A stretch of 64,000 nucleotides of DNA. Source: Fictibacillus phosphorivorans (GTDB lineage Bacteria > Bacillota > Bacilli > Bacillales > Fictibacillaceae). Position 1 is the stretch's first letter. Each line of letters begins with the position of its first letter. The notes beneath the pieces are model-generated. The model was not told the origin of the DNA and did no database searches. It saw only the letters and a program-made list of their open reading frames with translations. Of the stretch, positions 7,963 through 17,156 are shown one piece after another. The DNA lies in the NCBI RefSeq assembly GCF_001629705.1, contig NZ_CP015378.1, positions 620,001 to 684,000 on the forward strand, read 5' to 3'. The position numbers and the translations under genes were made by a program.

Positions 7963-9171
7963 ATGAATTCAACAGCCGTTCAAACGGAAAACGCGTCGAA
8001 GTCAAAAGGTGGTTTTCCGGCGTTATTAGCATTAGCCATTTCGGCATTTGGTATTGGTACAACTGAGTTTGTACCTGTAGGACTTTTATCTTCATTAGCA
8101 TCAGATCTTAACATTTCAATTACACTCGCAGGATTACTCATATCCGGATATGCGATGGGTGTCGCATTCGGCGCACCGGTTCTTACCGCGTTAACGAATA
8201 AAATGAACAGAAAGACGCTGTTGCTTCTGTTAATGGTCGTTTTTATCGCAGGTAACATGGTTGCAGCCCTATCAACAAGTTTTACACTGCTATTGATCGC
8301 GCGGTTCATTACAGCATTTTCGCATGGTGTGTTCTTTTCAATAGGTGCTACAATCGCTGCGGATCTCGTACCTGAACATAAACGTGCAAGTGCGATCGCA
8401 TTCATGTTTACAGGACTTACTGTTGCAACAGTAACAGGGGTTCCACTTGGAACATTTATCGGACAGACCTTTGGATGGAGAGCTACGTTTTGGGCAGTTG
8501 CTCTACTAGGGATTGTTGCGATCATCGCTAGTGCGATCTTAGTTCCGAAGAATTTGAAAGAAGCACCACCATCAAGTTTAAAAGACCAACTCAAGATCAT
8601 TAAAAACGGTCGTTTGTTATTAGCTTTCGCGATCACTGCTCTTGGTTACGGTGGAACGTTTGTAGCATTTACGTATTTAGCACCGATCTTAGAAAATGTA
8701 ACAGGATATGATCCAAAAGCTGTAAGCTGGATTCTGTTAGGATACGGTATTGCTGTTGCGATTGGAAATACAGTCGGAGGCAAAGCAGCAGATAAGAACC
8801 CGATCAAAGCTTTATTTTGGATGTTTGTTGTTCAAGCCATTATTTTAGTGATCTTAACATTTACAGCTCCATTTAAAATTGCAGGGACGGTTACAATCTT
8901 CTTATTAGGACTTTTGGCTTTCATGAATGTTCCAGGTCTACAAGTTTATGTTGTGAAACTTGCTGAAAGATATGTACCCTCTGCGGTAAATGTTGCGTCA
9001 GCCATTAATATTGCCGCATTTAATCTCGGTATTGCGATTGGAGCATCGGTTGGAGGACTAATCGTGGATTCGATCGGTATCATTCATACACCTTGGATTG
9101 GCGGGGTTATGGTATTTGGTGCGGTCCTCTTAACAGCATGGAGTGCATCCCTTGAAAAAAGAACAGTATAA
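7963..9171 (+). CDS. MFS efflux transporter (DHA1 / AraJ-YdhP type)
   Basis: The 402-residue inner-membrane protein has twelve hydrophobic segments. 'GIGTTEFVPVGLLSSLASDL' is typical of the AraJ/YdhP/SetA-like exporters. The loop motif 'LTNKMNRKTLLLLL' between TM2 and TM3 corresponds to MFS motif A, and 'GVPLGTFIGQTFGWRATFW' to motif C/TM5. The substrate is unknown; sugar or drug export is usual for the family. The ATG follows GGAGGGATTAATAG. It is divergent from hxlR and probably repressed by it through the tandem repeats. A bidirectional terminator follows. Confidence 0.87.
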   Translation: MNSTAVQTENASKSKGGFPALLALAISAFGIGTTEFVPVGLLSSLASDLNISITLAGLLISGYAMGVAFGAPVLTALTNKMNRKTLLLLLMVVFIAGNMVAALSTSFTLLLIARFITAFSHGVFFSIGATIAADLVPEHKRASAIAFMFTGLTVATVTGVPLGTFIGQTFGWRATFWAVALLGIVAIIASAILVPKNLKEAPPSSLKDQLKIIKNGRLLLAFAITALGYGGTFVAFTYLAPILENVTGYDPKAVSWILLGYGIAVAIGNTVGGKAADKNPIKALFWMFVVQAIILVILTFTAPFKIAGTVTIFLLGLLAFMNVPGLQVYVVKLAERYVPSAVNVASAINIAAFNLGIAIGASVGGLIVDSIGIIHTPWIGGVMVFGAVLLTAWSASLEKRTV

Positions 9172-9175
9172 TTTG

Positions 9176-9211
9176 AAAAGAAGGCAGCCATTTCGGTCTG
9201 CCTTCTTTTTT
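9176..9211. terminator. Bidirectional terminator between MFS and germination operon
   Basis: AAAAGAAGGCAG (9176-9187) pairs with CTGCCTTCTTTT (9198-9209), followed by T residues on the plus strand and by TTTT on the minus strand. It overlaps the stop codon of the convergent GerB-type gene. Confidence 0.85.
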
Positions 9212-10304
9212 AAGCAGTTTTTTTCTTTTTTTTCACTTTTGCCACAATCACGACAAGTAAAAGGGGGACGAATCCAAAAATAAACGTTACAGGAGTCTGT
9301 AAGAAGGATCCAGATTCACCTAATTCAATTTCATTTTTGTACATCGTTAGAGAAAGTAAAAACACGACCACTGTGATGATGTTTATAAAGTGTGCAGCTT
9401 TTACTTTAAATAGCGTAGAAAGAGCTTGATCAAGTATAAAAAGCAATAACGAGATCTTCATGTACGTTCCTAGAATTAAGGCGATGCCAAAGATCGCTTC
9501 TACACGTTCCACAATCTCTCCGATACTGATCAGCTGAGCAAGAACATGAAGCGGAAATTTCTTTAGAAACACTAAAGGGCCAAGGCCTAATAACGAACAG
9601 AGAATGGTTAAGCTGAGTACGATTCCATTAAAGAATAATCCTAAATAGAGCCATTTATTGATAGACTGCCCTGGTTTTGGCTTGACCAGATAAATGATCA
9701 TGGCAAAGAAGAGAACATCCATGTAAGGAAATCCAAAACCCACATATACGCCGTGTAGAATCGGCTTAAAACCTGAAGGAGCTAAAGGAAGCAGATTTGT
9801 GATCTCATACGTGTTATAAGGCAGAATTAACATGATGATGAATATGAATAACAAAATGTACATTAGTAGATGAAACATGCGACCCATCACTTCAATTCCA
9901 GCTGTTGCTGTTAAGCTACAAGTGAATAAGATGAGCAAGTGAAAGATAAAGAGTGGCGTTTCTCTCATCATTGATGTTGTGAAATATTGCCCCATACCAT
10001 ATACAATGTTTGCTGTGATATACAACATGACTAAGAATAAAGGAATGATGATCATGTATGACATCACGTTTCCTAGTGTTAGGCGAACTTGATTCACATA
10101 ACATTGATCAGGGTACTCATTATGTAGTGTTAATACAAGAAATAAGATGACAAAACCAACTAAGTTAGCGAGAAGCATGGCGAACCAGGCACTGTTTTGA
10201 GCAGCAGCCAACATAGGCCCTTGGATATTAATAAGAGCTGAACCTGTCATATACACTTGAAATAAGACTGCCATTTGCCAATAACTGATTTTTCCTGTGT
10301 GCAT
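9210..10304 (-). CDS. Germinant receptor B subunit (GerAB/YfkT type permease)
   Basis: The 364-residue inner-membrane protein has about ten hydrophobic segments and belongs to the APC-like GerAB family, which binds the germinant in the spore inner membrane. Family features are 'KISYWQMAVLFQVY' at the start, 'YGMGQYFTTSMMRETPLFIFH', and the C-terminal Lys-rich tail. An upstream in-frame ATG would overlap the preceding gene by 19 nt. AAGGAG 7-8 nt before the chosen ATG (MHTGKIS) decides the start. It is last in an operon ordered A-C-D-B, as in B. subtilis yfkQRST. Expression in the forespore is expected. Confidence 0.88.
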   Translation of the reverse strand: MHTGKISYWQMAVLFQVYMTGSALINIQGPMLAAAQNSAWFAMLLANLVGFVILFLVLTLHNEYPDQCYVNQVRLTLGNVMSYMIIIPLFLVMLYITANIVYGMGQYFTTSMMRETPLFIFHLLILFTCSLTATAGIEVMGRMFHLLMYILLFIFIIMLILPYNTYEITNLLPLAPSGFKPILHGVYVGFGFPYMDVLFFAMIIYLVKPKPGQSINKWLYLGLFFNGIVLSLTILCSLLGLGPLVFLKKFPLHVLAQLISIGEIVERVEAIFGIALILGTYMKISLLLFILDQALSTLFKVKAAHFINIITVVVFLLSLTMYKNEIELGESGSFLQTPVTFIFGFVPLLLVVIVAKVKKKKKTA

Positions 10305-10318
10305 AAGGGTACTCCTTA

Positions 10319-10549
10319 TTATTTTACTTGTAGCCATGAGGTGATTGCTTCAGCCATAGGACCTACGATTACCTGAAATCCATCATCTAAATTCGGAAGG
10401 CTCCGACCTGTTAGATAAGCATAAAGCATATATCCTGCAGGAATGGATAGCATTAAATAAATTTTTTTGGACCGACTGTCTTGTTTGATCAATTGATAAT
10501 CGAAGTACAATAATACGATCAAGCTTCCTATAATGAGTTTTTCAATCAT
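10319..10549 (-). CDS. Germinant receptor D subunit (small two-helix membrane protein)
   Basis: The 76-residue protein has two predicted membrane helices ('LIIGSLIVLLYF' and 'IYLMLSIPAGYMLYAYL') and a short C-terminal tail. Small two-helix proteins of this kind are encoded in many ger operons (D subunits, for example YfkS) and tune receptor activity. The start is supported by GAGGAA 5 nt upstream. It lies between the C- and B-subunit genes, 14 bp before the B start. The sequence itself is not strongly diagnostic; the call rests on size, topology and position. Confidence 0.72.
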   Translation of the reverse strand: MIEKLIIGSLIVLLYFDYQLIKQDSRSKKIYLMLSIPAGYMLYAYLTGRSLPNLDDGFQVIVGPMAEAITSWLQVK

Positions 10550-10566
10550 AGCGATTCCTCATCGTT

Positions 10567-11712
10567 CTAATATTTTTTGTGAAAAGGTTTGCTTATGTCT
10601 GTACCAGTGTTTAAGATGTTAACTTCCGATTTAACATGAAAGACGGCATCTTTGTAATACGGTACTTTTTCTTTTTTCATTCGTTGCCACTCTCTCGGAT
10701 TAGAGCGATAGATATGGTTTCCTAATCCGATAATATCGATATTCTTTTTTTGTGATTGTTTTAATAATGCCATCAAGTTGTGATTCACTTGTTTTTCTAA
10801 TTTTTTATGTAGAACTTCTAGTTGATGTTTCGTTTCGACCTTCGAACATTCTAATTCTCCTATGCTAGCTTGGAGTTTTGGTTGAAGAGAGTAATGGACA
10901 ACTCCCTTTTTTATTTCAAGAGATGAATTGGTATGAGATTCGGTGATCTCAAATGACTCTTGTAATTTACTTCCTTTACAAGTGATACTGATAATTCCAA
11001 ACTGAAAATCATTAAGAGCTAGCATGAGTGACTTCGTTTCTTTATTTGAAATAATCGTCTTTAGTTTTCCACCTTGAAAGAGGGAAAGACCATCTACGAA
11101 AATGCTGTTCTCTTTTGCATTTTCTTTTTTAAGGTAGGGAACGTAGACCGTATCGACTTCGCTGTGAAGCTGTTTTCCAATCGTAAACAGATTTGCAGGG
11201 TACGTTTTTGCGCTGAACTTACTTCCGGTTTTTGTCACCTCATTTAATTGTTCACTTACTGTGTTTTCAACATGAGGCTTTTCTTTTAAATAGTCAGCGG
11301 CAGATCCCTCAGTAACTGCAACTCCCGTTAAAAGTCTTGGCTCATGATCTCGGAAAAAGAAGTCTAGAACAGAACCGAGGTATTGTTTTCTAGCTACTTT
11401 TTCACTGATCACGATAAAACGCACATGTCCCCAATTCGCTTTTCTACCTAAATGGATGGTCACATCTCGTATCGCATCAAAAACGGATTTTGCTTCCGTT
11501 TCAAGCTCAAAATAAGACTCTCCACCACCTCCAGCTGAAGCGATCTTAGGAGCAGGCTTATAAAACTGAGTGGTAAGTTTAATTCTGCCATCCTTTTTTT
11601 GGTCGATGGCAAGTGATTGAACAAAAACATATTCAGTAAGTTCAGCATGATCCCAGCATCCTGATAAAAAAAGGAGGGAAGAGGCAACCATGTATTTGAT
11701 TAGCTTTTGCAT
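10567..11712 (-). CDS. Germinant receptor C subunit, lipoprotein (GerAC/YfkR type)
   Basis: The 381-residue protein starts with a lipoprotein signal peptide, lipobox LSGC with the acylated Cys at 19, followed by 'WDHAELTEYVFVQSLAIDQ', which is the GerAC family signature. Later family blocks are 'ANWGHVRFIVISEKVAR' and 'DGLSLFQGGKL'. The mature protein is anchored on the outer face of the spore inner membrane and is needed for receptor assembly. A Gly stretch 'ASAGGGGES' near residue 60 is a flexible insertion. It lies 31 bp downstream of the A gene and 17 bp upstream of the D gene. Confidence 0.9.
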   Translation of the reverse strand: MQKLIKYMVASSLLFLSGCWDHAELTEYVFVQSLAIDQKKDGRIKLTTQFYKPAPKIASAGGGGESYFELETEAKSVFDAIRDVTIHLGRKANWGHVRFIVISEKVARKQYLGSVLDFFFRDHEPRLLTGVAVTEGSAADYLKEKPHVENTVSEQLNEVTKTGSKFSAKTYPANLFTIGKQLHSEVDTVYVPYLKKENAKENSIFVDGLSLFQGGKLKTIISNKETKSLMLALNDFQFGIISITCKGSKLQESFEITESHTNSSLEIKKGVVHYSLQPKLQASIGELECSKVETKHQLEVLHKKLEKQVNHNLMALLKQSQKKNIDIIGLGNHIYRSNPREWQRMKKEKVPYYKDAVFHVKSEVNILNTGTDISKPFHKKY

Positions 11713-11743
11713 GTAAAACCCACCTTTTTTATAAGTAAATGCC

Positions 11744-13231
11744 CTAAACGTTTTTGCCTGTACTTCGGTGTTTCAATAATTTTTTTAGTGACAATCTGAA
11801 GAAACCGTCTTTTAGTAATGAGGTGCTGTTAAGTGTGAACGTACCAAGATAAGGCTCTTTTAGAACGTGCAATTTGGATAGGTGTAGGAATATAAGAATA
11901 AATCCTAAGAATAAACCGAAGCCACCCATGATTGCCGCAAGAAACATCAACGGTATTCGCAATAAACGTGCTGCAAAGCCGAAATCATAATAAGGGATAG
12001 AAAAGGAAGCGATTCCCGTTAACCCTATTACAACGATCATGATTGGAGATGCGAGTCCAGCGTTAATAGACGCTTCACCGATAATCAACGCTCCAACGAT
12101 ACTAACGGTTGACCCAATTGGTTTTGGCAGCCGAACACCTGCTTCTTGCAAAAGTTCGAAAAAAAACAGCATGATCAAAGCTTCTATAATTGCAGGAAAG
12201 GGGATGCCTTCACGTGTATCCAACAGGGCGATCAACAAAACGGTCGGTATGAGTTCAGAATGAAAAGTAGTCAAAGCAATATAGATGCTAGGCAGAGCTA
12301 AGCTCAGAATAAAACCAACAAACCTTACCAACCTAATAATCGATGAGAAAACTGATCGTTGATAATAATCTGAAGCTGATTGGAAGAATTCATTAAAGAG
12401 GCCAGGACAGATAACAATCGTTCCTGTACCTTCCATTAAAATAATAATCTTACCTTCTAACAAAGAAGCTGAAGCGACATCTGGTCTTTCTGTAAATCGA
12501 TATTGAGGAAAGGGAGTGATGGACGACTCTTCAATCAATTCAGCGATATAGGACGTTTCTAGAATTTCTTCCTTTTTAATCTTGTTGATTCTCGATTCAA
12601 ATTCTTTAAGCATCTCTTTTTTTACGGTTCCATCTAAATAGCCGTAAACAAACTTAGTGTTAGACTTGCTATCTGTTTGTTTAAAAATAAATTTAAGATC
12701 GGGAGTTTTTAATCGCGAACGAATCAAGCCAAGGTTTTTTTGCAGGTTTTCGATGGTTCCTTCTCGTGGACCAACAACGACTACTTCGTTCTGTGGTTCA
12801 GCTACACTTCTTTTCTCTACTGAAGAAGCATCAAAGCTTAATGCTAAGTCCCATTTGTCAAAGATCAAGACAATATGGCCGTTCACGATATTGGCATTTA
12901 GTTCATTGTAGTTTTTTAAAAGCATGACTGGCCTTGATGAGACGCCTTTATTCTCAAAAAAAACTTTTATCTGTTGAACGGAAACAGCAAGAGAGAGTGC
13001 TGCCTCAAAATCTGGCATATCCTTGATCACCTGATGCAGCAAGTTCGATTTTTCTTCTTGAACGAGAGAATCACAGTGTACAACAAGAGCTTCTTGTTTA
13101 TAATCTGAACCAAATTGAAAGTGTCTGATCTTGATGTCATCACAGTTTTTATAGAGGTTACGCATATATTCATCATTTGCTTGAAGGTCTTTGTTTATAG
13201 GAACTTCCACTTTTGTTGTATCTGTATCCAT
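11744..13231 (-). CDS. Germinant receptor A subunit (GerAA/YfkQ type)
   Basis: The 495-residue spore inner-membrane protein has a large N-terminal cytoplasmic domain (to about 280) and then five or six membrane helices. GerAA-family motifs seen are 'VVVVGPREGTIENLQKNLGLIRSRLK', 'SITPFPQYRFTERPDVASASLLEGKI', 'ALPSIYIALTTFHSELIPT' and 'RLPKPIGSTVSIVGALIIGEA'. (Each quoted block is part of a longer match.) An ATG 19 codons upstream exists, but AGGTG 9 nt before MDTDTTK supports the start used. It is the first gene of the A-C-D-B operon. Upstream, CATTATA resembles a sigma-G -10 element, but the matching -35 (GTATA) is 20 bp away, slightly too far. Confidence 0.9.
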   Translation of the reverse strand: MDTDTTKVEVPINKDLQANDEYMRNLYKNCDDIKIRHFQFGSDYKQEALVVHCDSLVQEEKSNLLHQVIKDMPDFEAALSLAVSVQQIKVFFENKGVSSRPVMLLKNYNELNANIVNGHIVLIFDKWDLALSFDASSVEKRSVAEPQNEVVVVGPREGTIENLQKNLGLIRSRLKTPDLKFIFKQTDSKSNTKFVYGYLDGTVKKEMLKEFESRINKIKKEEILETSYIAELIEESSITPFPQYRFTERPDVASASLLEGKIIILMEGTGTIVICPGLFNEFFQSASDYYQRSVFSSIIRLVRFVGFILSLALPSIYIALTTFHSELIPTVLLIALLDTREGIPFPAIIEALIMLFFFELLQEAGVRLPKPIGSTVSIVGALIIGEASINAGLASPIMIVVIGLTGIASFSIPYYDFGFAARLLRIPLMFLAAIMGGFGLFLGFILIFLHLSKLHVLKEPYLGTFTLNSTSLLKDGFFRLSLKKLLKHRSTGKNV

Positions 13232-13324
13232 GATGGTTAACACCTGCCTTATCCTATAATGTTTGATGAAGCATAGAAATCTATACATTATTTACCATGG
13301 AAGTCATGAAGGGTGGATGAAAGC

Positions 13325-13470
13325 TGTAGATTTCCGTTTCAGGTGCTTCGCTTTCCGCGGGGCGTTCGCTGAGCCCCCTTGCCGCTCTGCGCCACGGTAG
13401 CGACACATCGCACGAAGAAAATTTGAAGTTTAATTTTCGAGGAGTCTCACACCTTACACTCCAATCTACT
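13325..13470. repeat. Dispersed hairpin element, copy A
   Basis: This copy begins GTAGATTTCCGTTTCAGGTG, continues with CGCTTTCCGCGGGGCG and CTGAGCC, and ends AGGAGTCTCACACCTTACAC plus TCCAATCTAC. It matches copies B-E elsewhere in the window. An A/T-rich insertion (CACGAAGAAAATTTGAAG at about 13411) replaces part of the centre. It occupies the gap between the germination operon and the bactofilin terminator. Confidence 0.75.
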
Positions 13471-13552
13471 TGGCAATGAAGTCATAAAAGAAAATAAAAA
13501 TATGAAAACATTTTTGGGGTTTCATCTTAGGGTGAGATAGAATATTAAAACA

Positions 13553-13587
13553 ATGCAAAAAAGCTACCACATAAGAAGGTAGCTTTT
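13553..13587 (-). terminator. Terminator of the yhbD-bactofilin operon
   Basis: AAAAGCTACC (13559-13568) pairs with GGTAGCTTTT (13578-13587) around a 9-nt loop; TTTTTTG follows on the minus strand. Confidence 0.87.
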
Positions 13588-13612
13588 CACAAATTAAATG
13601 AGAGAATTACGA

Positions 13613-14398
13613 TTAAATTTTTTCCTGTGATCCCACTTTAGCGTCTGAATCAATCTCTAAACTTGTTTTATATTCAATTCTTTTTATATCACAGCCGGGT
13701 CCAATTTCTATCGTGTTTCCTCGAACTACTTCGGCATGTGTATGTTCAAGGTATAAGTTGTCGCCTTCAATCACTTCTGCCGAAAGTTGGTCATTGTGGT
13801 TGCTCATAAAAAACTTGATTAGTTTCTTAAAACCAGATGCATCACGAGTCTTTTTAACCGTGATGTTCTCGCCACCGATTTCTTTTGCTTCACAATGACG
13901 AAGAAGTTCTACGTCAATCGTGCCTGCATTTAAGAGGCCATCAATTTTAAAGTTACCACGAGCTTCAAAAGATTCAGCTTCACAATCACCTTTAATTTTC
14001 ACTTGCCCTTTCACATCAATTTCGTCACTTGAAACATTACCATCTACAGAGGCAGATCCCCGAACGATAATTTCCTTTCCTTTAACATTTCCTTTAATCG
14101 TAGAAGAGCCTTGAACCTTTAATTCATCACATAGAAGATGACCATCGATATCCGAACTACCGTTAATCGTCATTTCCTTCACTTCTACGTCGCCTTCGAA
14201 GTGGGTAGATCCATTGATCTTAGCAGTATCCGTTGTGATGTTTCCTTCCAGATGGGCGCTTCCGTTGCATTTGAACTGTTCACAAACAAGGTCACCGTGT
14301 ATATGTGCAGATCCGTTAACTTTTACTTGATCATACTCACCACCTGATGAAGTCCCTGATCCAGAAATGCTAATGTTTTTTAACTGAGTTCGTTCCAT
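13613..14398 (-). CDS. Bactofilin-like polymer-forming protein (YhbE/BacE type)
   Basis: The 261-residue protein consists mostly of short beta-helical repeats with alternating 'VNGSAHIHGDL', 'CNGSAHLEGNI', 'INGSTHFEGDV', 'INGSSDIDGHL' and 'VQGSSTIKGNV' units. This is the bactofilin/polymer-forming (DUF583-type) right-handed beta-helix. Bactofilins self-assemble into filaments near the membrane; the B. subtilis homologues next to yhbD influence flagellar assembly. GGAGG 7 nt before MERTQLK decides the start over an ATG 18 codons upstream. B. subtilis has two bactofilin genes here (yhbE, yhbF); only one longer gene is present in this window. Confidence 0.85.
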   Translation of the reverse strand: MERTQLKNISISGSGTSSGGEYDQVKVNGSAHIHGDLVCEQFKCNGSAHLEGNITTDTAKINGSTHFEGDVEVKEMTINGSSDIDGHLLCDELKVQGSSTIKGNVKGKEIIVRGSASVDGNVSSDEIDVKGQVKIKGDCEAESFEARGNFKIDGLLNAGTIDVELLRHCEAKEIGGENITVKKTRDASGFKKLIKFFMSNHNDQLSAEVIEGDNLYLEHTHAEVVRGNTIEIGPGCDIKRIEYKTSLEIDSDAKVGSQEKI

Positions 14399-14418
14399 TG
14401 ATATTCCTCCTTCAATGA

Positions 14419-15039
14419 TTAAGAAAGCTTTAATTTTAGTTCTTCCATGCACTGACTTAATTTGTAGTGAGCGATTTTTTTAGCCTGAGGTTCTAAGCAA
14501 AGATTGGCTGGTTCAGGGGTGAGAATAAAAAAAGAAACACCCATCTTTCTGATGAAAATTAATTCACATCCAGCATTCTTAACCGTCTGTGCTTGATTGT
14601 GAAAGAGCTCTAACAAGTCAAGGCCTTCCGCGCGGTTTACATCGCCTGTTTGCAACAATGAATTCAATACATATAGCGTTACTAATTGATTGAATGAGAA
14701 GGATTGATTTCGCCCATGAAAATTGTTGAACATATCTATCGCTGTTTGTGAAACAATGTTACGTTTCGAAAGTTCTTCTGCTGATAATGATGTGAGTGTT
14801 GGAGAAGGGGAGAACATATCAGCTAGTTCATCAAGTGAAAGGTCATCTTTTAGTGTTTTGATCTTTTCAATGCGTAGCAAAATATCATCTTTTGGGAAGA
14901 ATGTTTCTTGCCCTGTAAAGGTAGATTTTCTAATGAACCAGTTTTCGGGAATCAGGTTCTTTCTTTTCCACCTATATAACTGGCCGTATGATATATTCGC
15001 TTCTTCTAATAGATCCTTTTTTGAGATTAGATTTTCCAT
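14419..15039 (-). CDS. yhbD: YhbD-family protein (MerR-like N-terminal helix-turn-helix)
   Basis: The 206-residue protein begins 'MENLISKKDLLEEANISYGQ' followed by LYRWKRKNLIP, a MerR-type winged helix-turn-helix with the 'W+RKNLIP' signature. A C-terminal part of about 120 residues has no known domain. It is 20 bp upstream of the bactofilin gene on the same strand, as yhbD is upstream of yhbE in B. subtilis. A regulator or partner of the bactofilin is likely. It is probably cytoplasmic. No palindromic MerR-type operator with 19-bp spacing was obvious upstream. Confidence 0.83.
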   Translation of the reverse strand: MENLISKKDLLEEANISYGQLYRWKRKNLIPENWFIRKSTFTGQETFFPKDDILLRIEKIKTLKDDLSLDELADMFSPSPTLTSLSAEELSKRNIVSQTAIDMFNNFHGRNQSFSFNQLVTLYVLNSLLQTGDVNRAEGLDLLELFHNQAQTVKNAGCELIFIRKMGVSFFILTPEPANLCLEPQAKKIAHYKLSQCMEELKLKLS

Positions 15040-15161
15040 GATTAACCTCCTTGTTTCTAATGTAACATAACACTGTTACGCTATGCAATATTTTTTAAAA
15101 TGATACAAAGGAAAGCGTTAGAAGAGTTTTGAATAATAATAAGTAGAAGGTGGAGGGGTTA

Positions 15162-15890
15162 ATGGAGAATTGGCTTAGTGCAGGAACTTCGGGTTTTCGA
15201 ATGTTTCAGTGGGAGCATGTGCTAGTATTAGTTTTTATTTTCTTTGTGAGTATAGGTATGCATGGTTACCGCATTACAATTAGGAAGATGCACATATGGA
15301 AGAAGATCTTAATAACAGGACTTATCGTATCTGAGAGTACGTATCACATGTGGGCCGTTTACAATGATTTATGGGATATTTATATTTTCCTTCCTTTGCA
15401 GCTATGTAGCTTCAACATTCTGCTATGCGTGTTGTTGCTCATAACAGATGATCGGAGATTGTTTGCTTTTGTCTATCTGTTTGGATTAACAGGTGCTATA
15501 CAAGGATTGTTGACACCAGAGCTGTTTCAAGAGCCTTGGCATTTTCGTTTCATTCAATACTTTGTGGCGCATGCCTTTATTGTTTGGACAGCTCTTTATT
15601 ATGCGATAATTAGGTCTTATACAATTAGCTGGAAGCTTCTTTTTCAGTCCTTTTTATGGTTGAACATGTATGCGTTACTTGTCTACATTATAAATGTAGC
15701 GATTGGTGCAAATTATATGTTCTTGCTAAGAAAACCATCAAATGCTTCTCTGTTGGATTTTTTGGGGCCGTATCCGTGGTATATTCTTTCACTAGAATTC
15801 GTCGCTTTAGCTTTAAGTCTGCTAATTTTTATTCCGGTTAAAGAAAAATTAGATCACATGAAAAAGGGCCACCCGCCATTTGAGGGGTAG
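15162..15890 (+). CDS. YwaF / TIGR02206-family integral membrane protein
   Basis: The 242-residue protein has six or seven hydrophobic helices. It carries the family's conserved 'FLPLQLCSFNILLCVLLL' and 'TPELFQEPWHFRFIQYFVAHAF' segments with buried polar and His residues. Function is unknown for the whole family. A GTG start 12 nt upstream lies inside the SD; GGAGG 5 nt before the ATG (MENWLSA) favours the start used. The terminator stem overlaps the stop codon, so translation through the end of the gene would compete with folding. Confidence 0.78.
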   Translation: MENWLSAGTSGFRMFQWEHVLVLVFIFFVSIGMHGYRITIRKMHIWKKILITGLIVSESTYHMWAVYNDLWDIYIFLPLQLCSFNILLCVLLLITDDRRLFAFVYLFGLTGAIQGLLTPELFQEPWHFRFIQYFVAHAFIVWTALYYAIIRSYTISWKLLFQSFLWLNMYALLVYIINVAIGANYMFLLRKPSNASLLDFLGPYPWYILSLEFVALALSLLIFIPVKEKLDHMKKGHPPFEG

Positions 15891-15899
15891 CCTTTTTTG
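15865..15899 (+). terminator. Terminator overlapping the ywaF-like stop codon
   Basis: GGCCACCC and GGGGTAGCC form the stem around an 8-nt loop, followed by TTTTTTG. The TAG stop codon is part of the right arm. Confidence 0.8.
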
Positions 15900-15976
15900 T
15901 GTACTATTTGTGACAAAGTCATGCTAAACAAGAAAATTATGGAATTTCAGATATAATGGTAGTAAGGAGGGATATT

Positions 15977-17053
15977 ATGATTGAAACCATGAATAAGCCA
16001 ATCAGGTGGATGCCATTTCTTTTTCTTAGTTTCTTAGTTATCGGAAGTAATGTAGTGCTGTATCAGACAAACTATTTTCAACCTATACCTACTTCCGTGC
16101 TCATCGGTTCGATGTTTGATTTTCTGCTTGTTATTCCTCTACTAACCTACTACTTTATTATTCGAAAAAGATATTCATGGAAGCTAACGCTGCTAGTCGC
16201 ATTAGTGAGTTATGCTTTCGCCTCATGGATCATTCCAGATGACCTCATGAAATCTGTATCGTATATTCCAAAAGCTCTCCTTCTTTTAGAAGCGGGTTTC
16301 ATCTCTATCGAACTCTATTTATTGTTTATCGTGTTCAGAAAGTTTCCGAAAGTAAAGAAGACGTACAGTGAATTAGATGATGAAATACCGTTTTTATTAA
16401 GAATCAAACAGGCAATTAACGTTCATTTTACGAGAAGTCGTCTGATTGATTCCCTCATTAGTGAAATTACGATGTTCTATTATGCCCTCTTCTCCTGGCG
16501 TAAAGCACCTATGGTGAATGAACAAACCTTTACTTACCATAAGAATACGAGCTATGTAGCTCTCCAGCTAATGCTGATTCACGCACTGATCATCGAATCA
16601 GTCGGTCTTCATTATTTTTTTAGCCAATGGAACCATACAGTCTCTCTAATCTTACTATTCATAAATATCTATTCTATTCTTTTTCTCATCGGACAGATGC
16701 AAGTGGTGAAAAAAGTACCTCTAATCGTTACAGAACGCTCTTTGATATTGAACATAGGATTTATTAAAAGCCTTGATCTTCCGTTTAAATACATTCAAGA
16801 ATGGAAAACGTATGAAGGACCTGATGAGTTGAGTGCAGCTGAAAGGAAGTATACATTTGAAGCAAGAGTAAGTGATTTTATTGCCGAAAAACCAAATATA
16901 GAGTTGCTTTTGAAAAAACCTGTGAGGTCAGAGATCATTTATGGATTTAAGAAGAACGTGACAAGGGTAGTAATTAAAGTAGATCATCCCGCTGAATTAA
17001 TGAGGCTTATTGAAAAGAGAATGGCTGAAGATGCTTGTAACTTAGAAGATTAA
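15977..17053 (+). CDS. Membrane protein of unknown function, possible PH-like C-terminus
   Basis: The 358-residue protein has about six membrane helices: four in the first 125 residues, then a pair near residues 200-250. A soluble C-terminal region of about 110 residues begins 'PLIVTERSLILNIGFIKSLD' with later 'RVVIKVDHPAELMRLIEKRM'. That segment resembles bacterial PH-like domains that follow membrane helices, but I cannot confirm this by eye. AAGGAGG 7 nt before MIETMNK sets the start, 7 codons inside the longest frame. Monocistronic, between the ywaF-like terminator and ktrD. Function unknown. Confidence 0.7.
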   Translation: MIETMNKPIRWMPFLFLSFLVIGSNVVLYQTNYFQPIPTSVLIGSMFDFLLVIPLLTYYFIIRKRYSWKLTLLVALVSYAFASWIIPDDLMKSVSYIPKALLLLEAGFISIELYLLFIVFRKFPKVKKTYSELDDEIPFLLRIKQAINVHFTRSRLIDSLISEITMFYYALFSWRKAPMVNEQTFTYHKNTSYVALQLMLIHALIIESVGLHYFFSQWNHTVSLILLFINIYSILFLIGQMQVVKKVPLIVTERSLILNIGFIKSLDLPFKYIQEWKTYEGPDELSAAERKYTFEARVSDFIAEKPNIELLLKKPVRSEIIYGFKKNVTRVVIKVDHPAELMRLIEKRMAEDACNLED

Positions 17054-17156
17054 CAGTCTTTTTTTAGGAAATGTTCAATTTCACCTTGTTAAATGGAAAT
17101 GCTATTGTTAAGATTTCAGAAGGTTACAGAAAAATCCTTTCGACAGGTGAAAATAT

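Noticed and set aside
13240..13320. Sigma-G promoter of the germination operon
   Set aside because: CATTATA fits the -10, but the best -35 (GTATA) is 20 bp away, beyond the usual 17-19; too weak to annotate.
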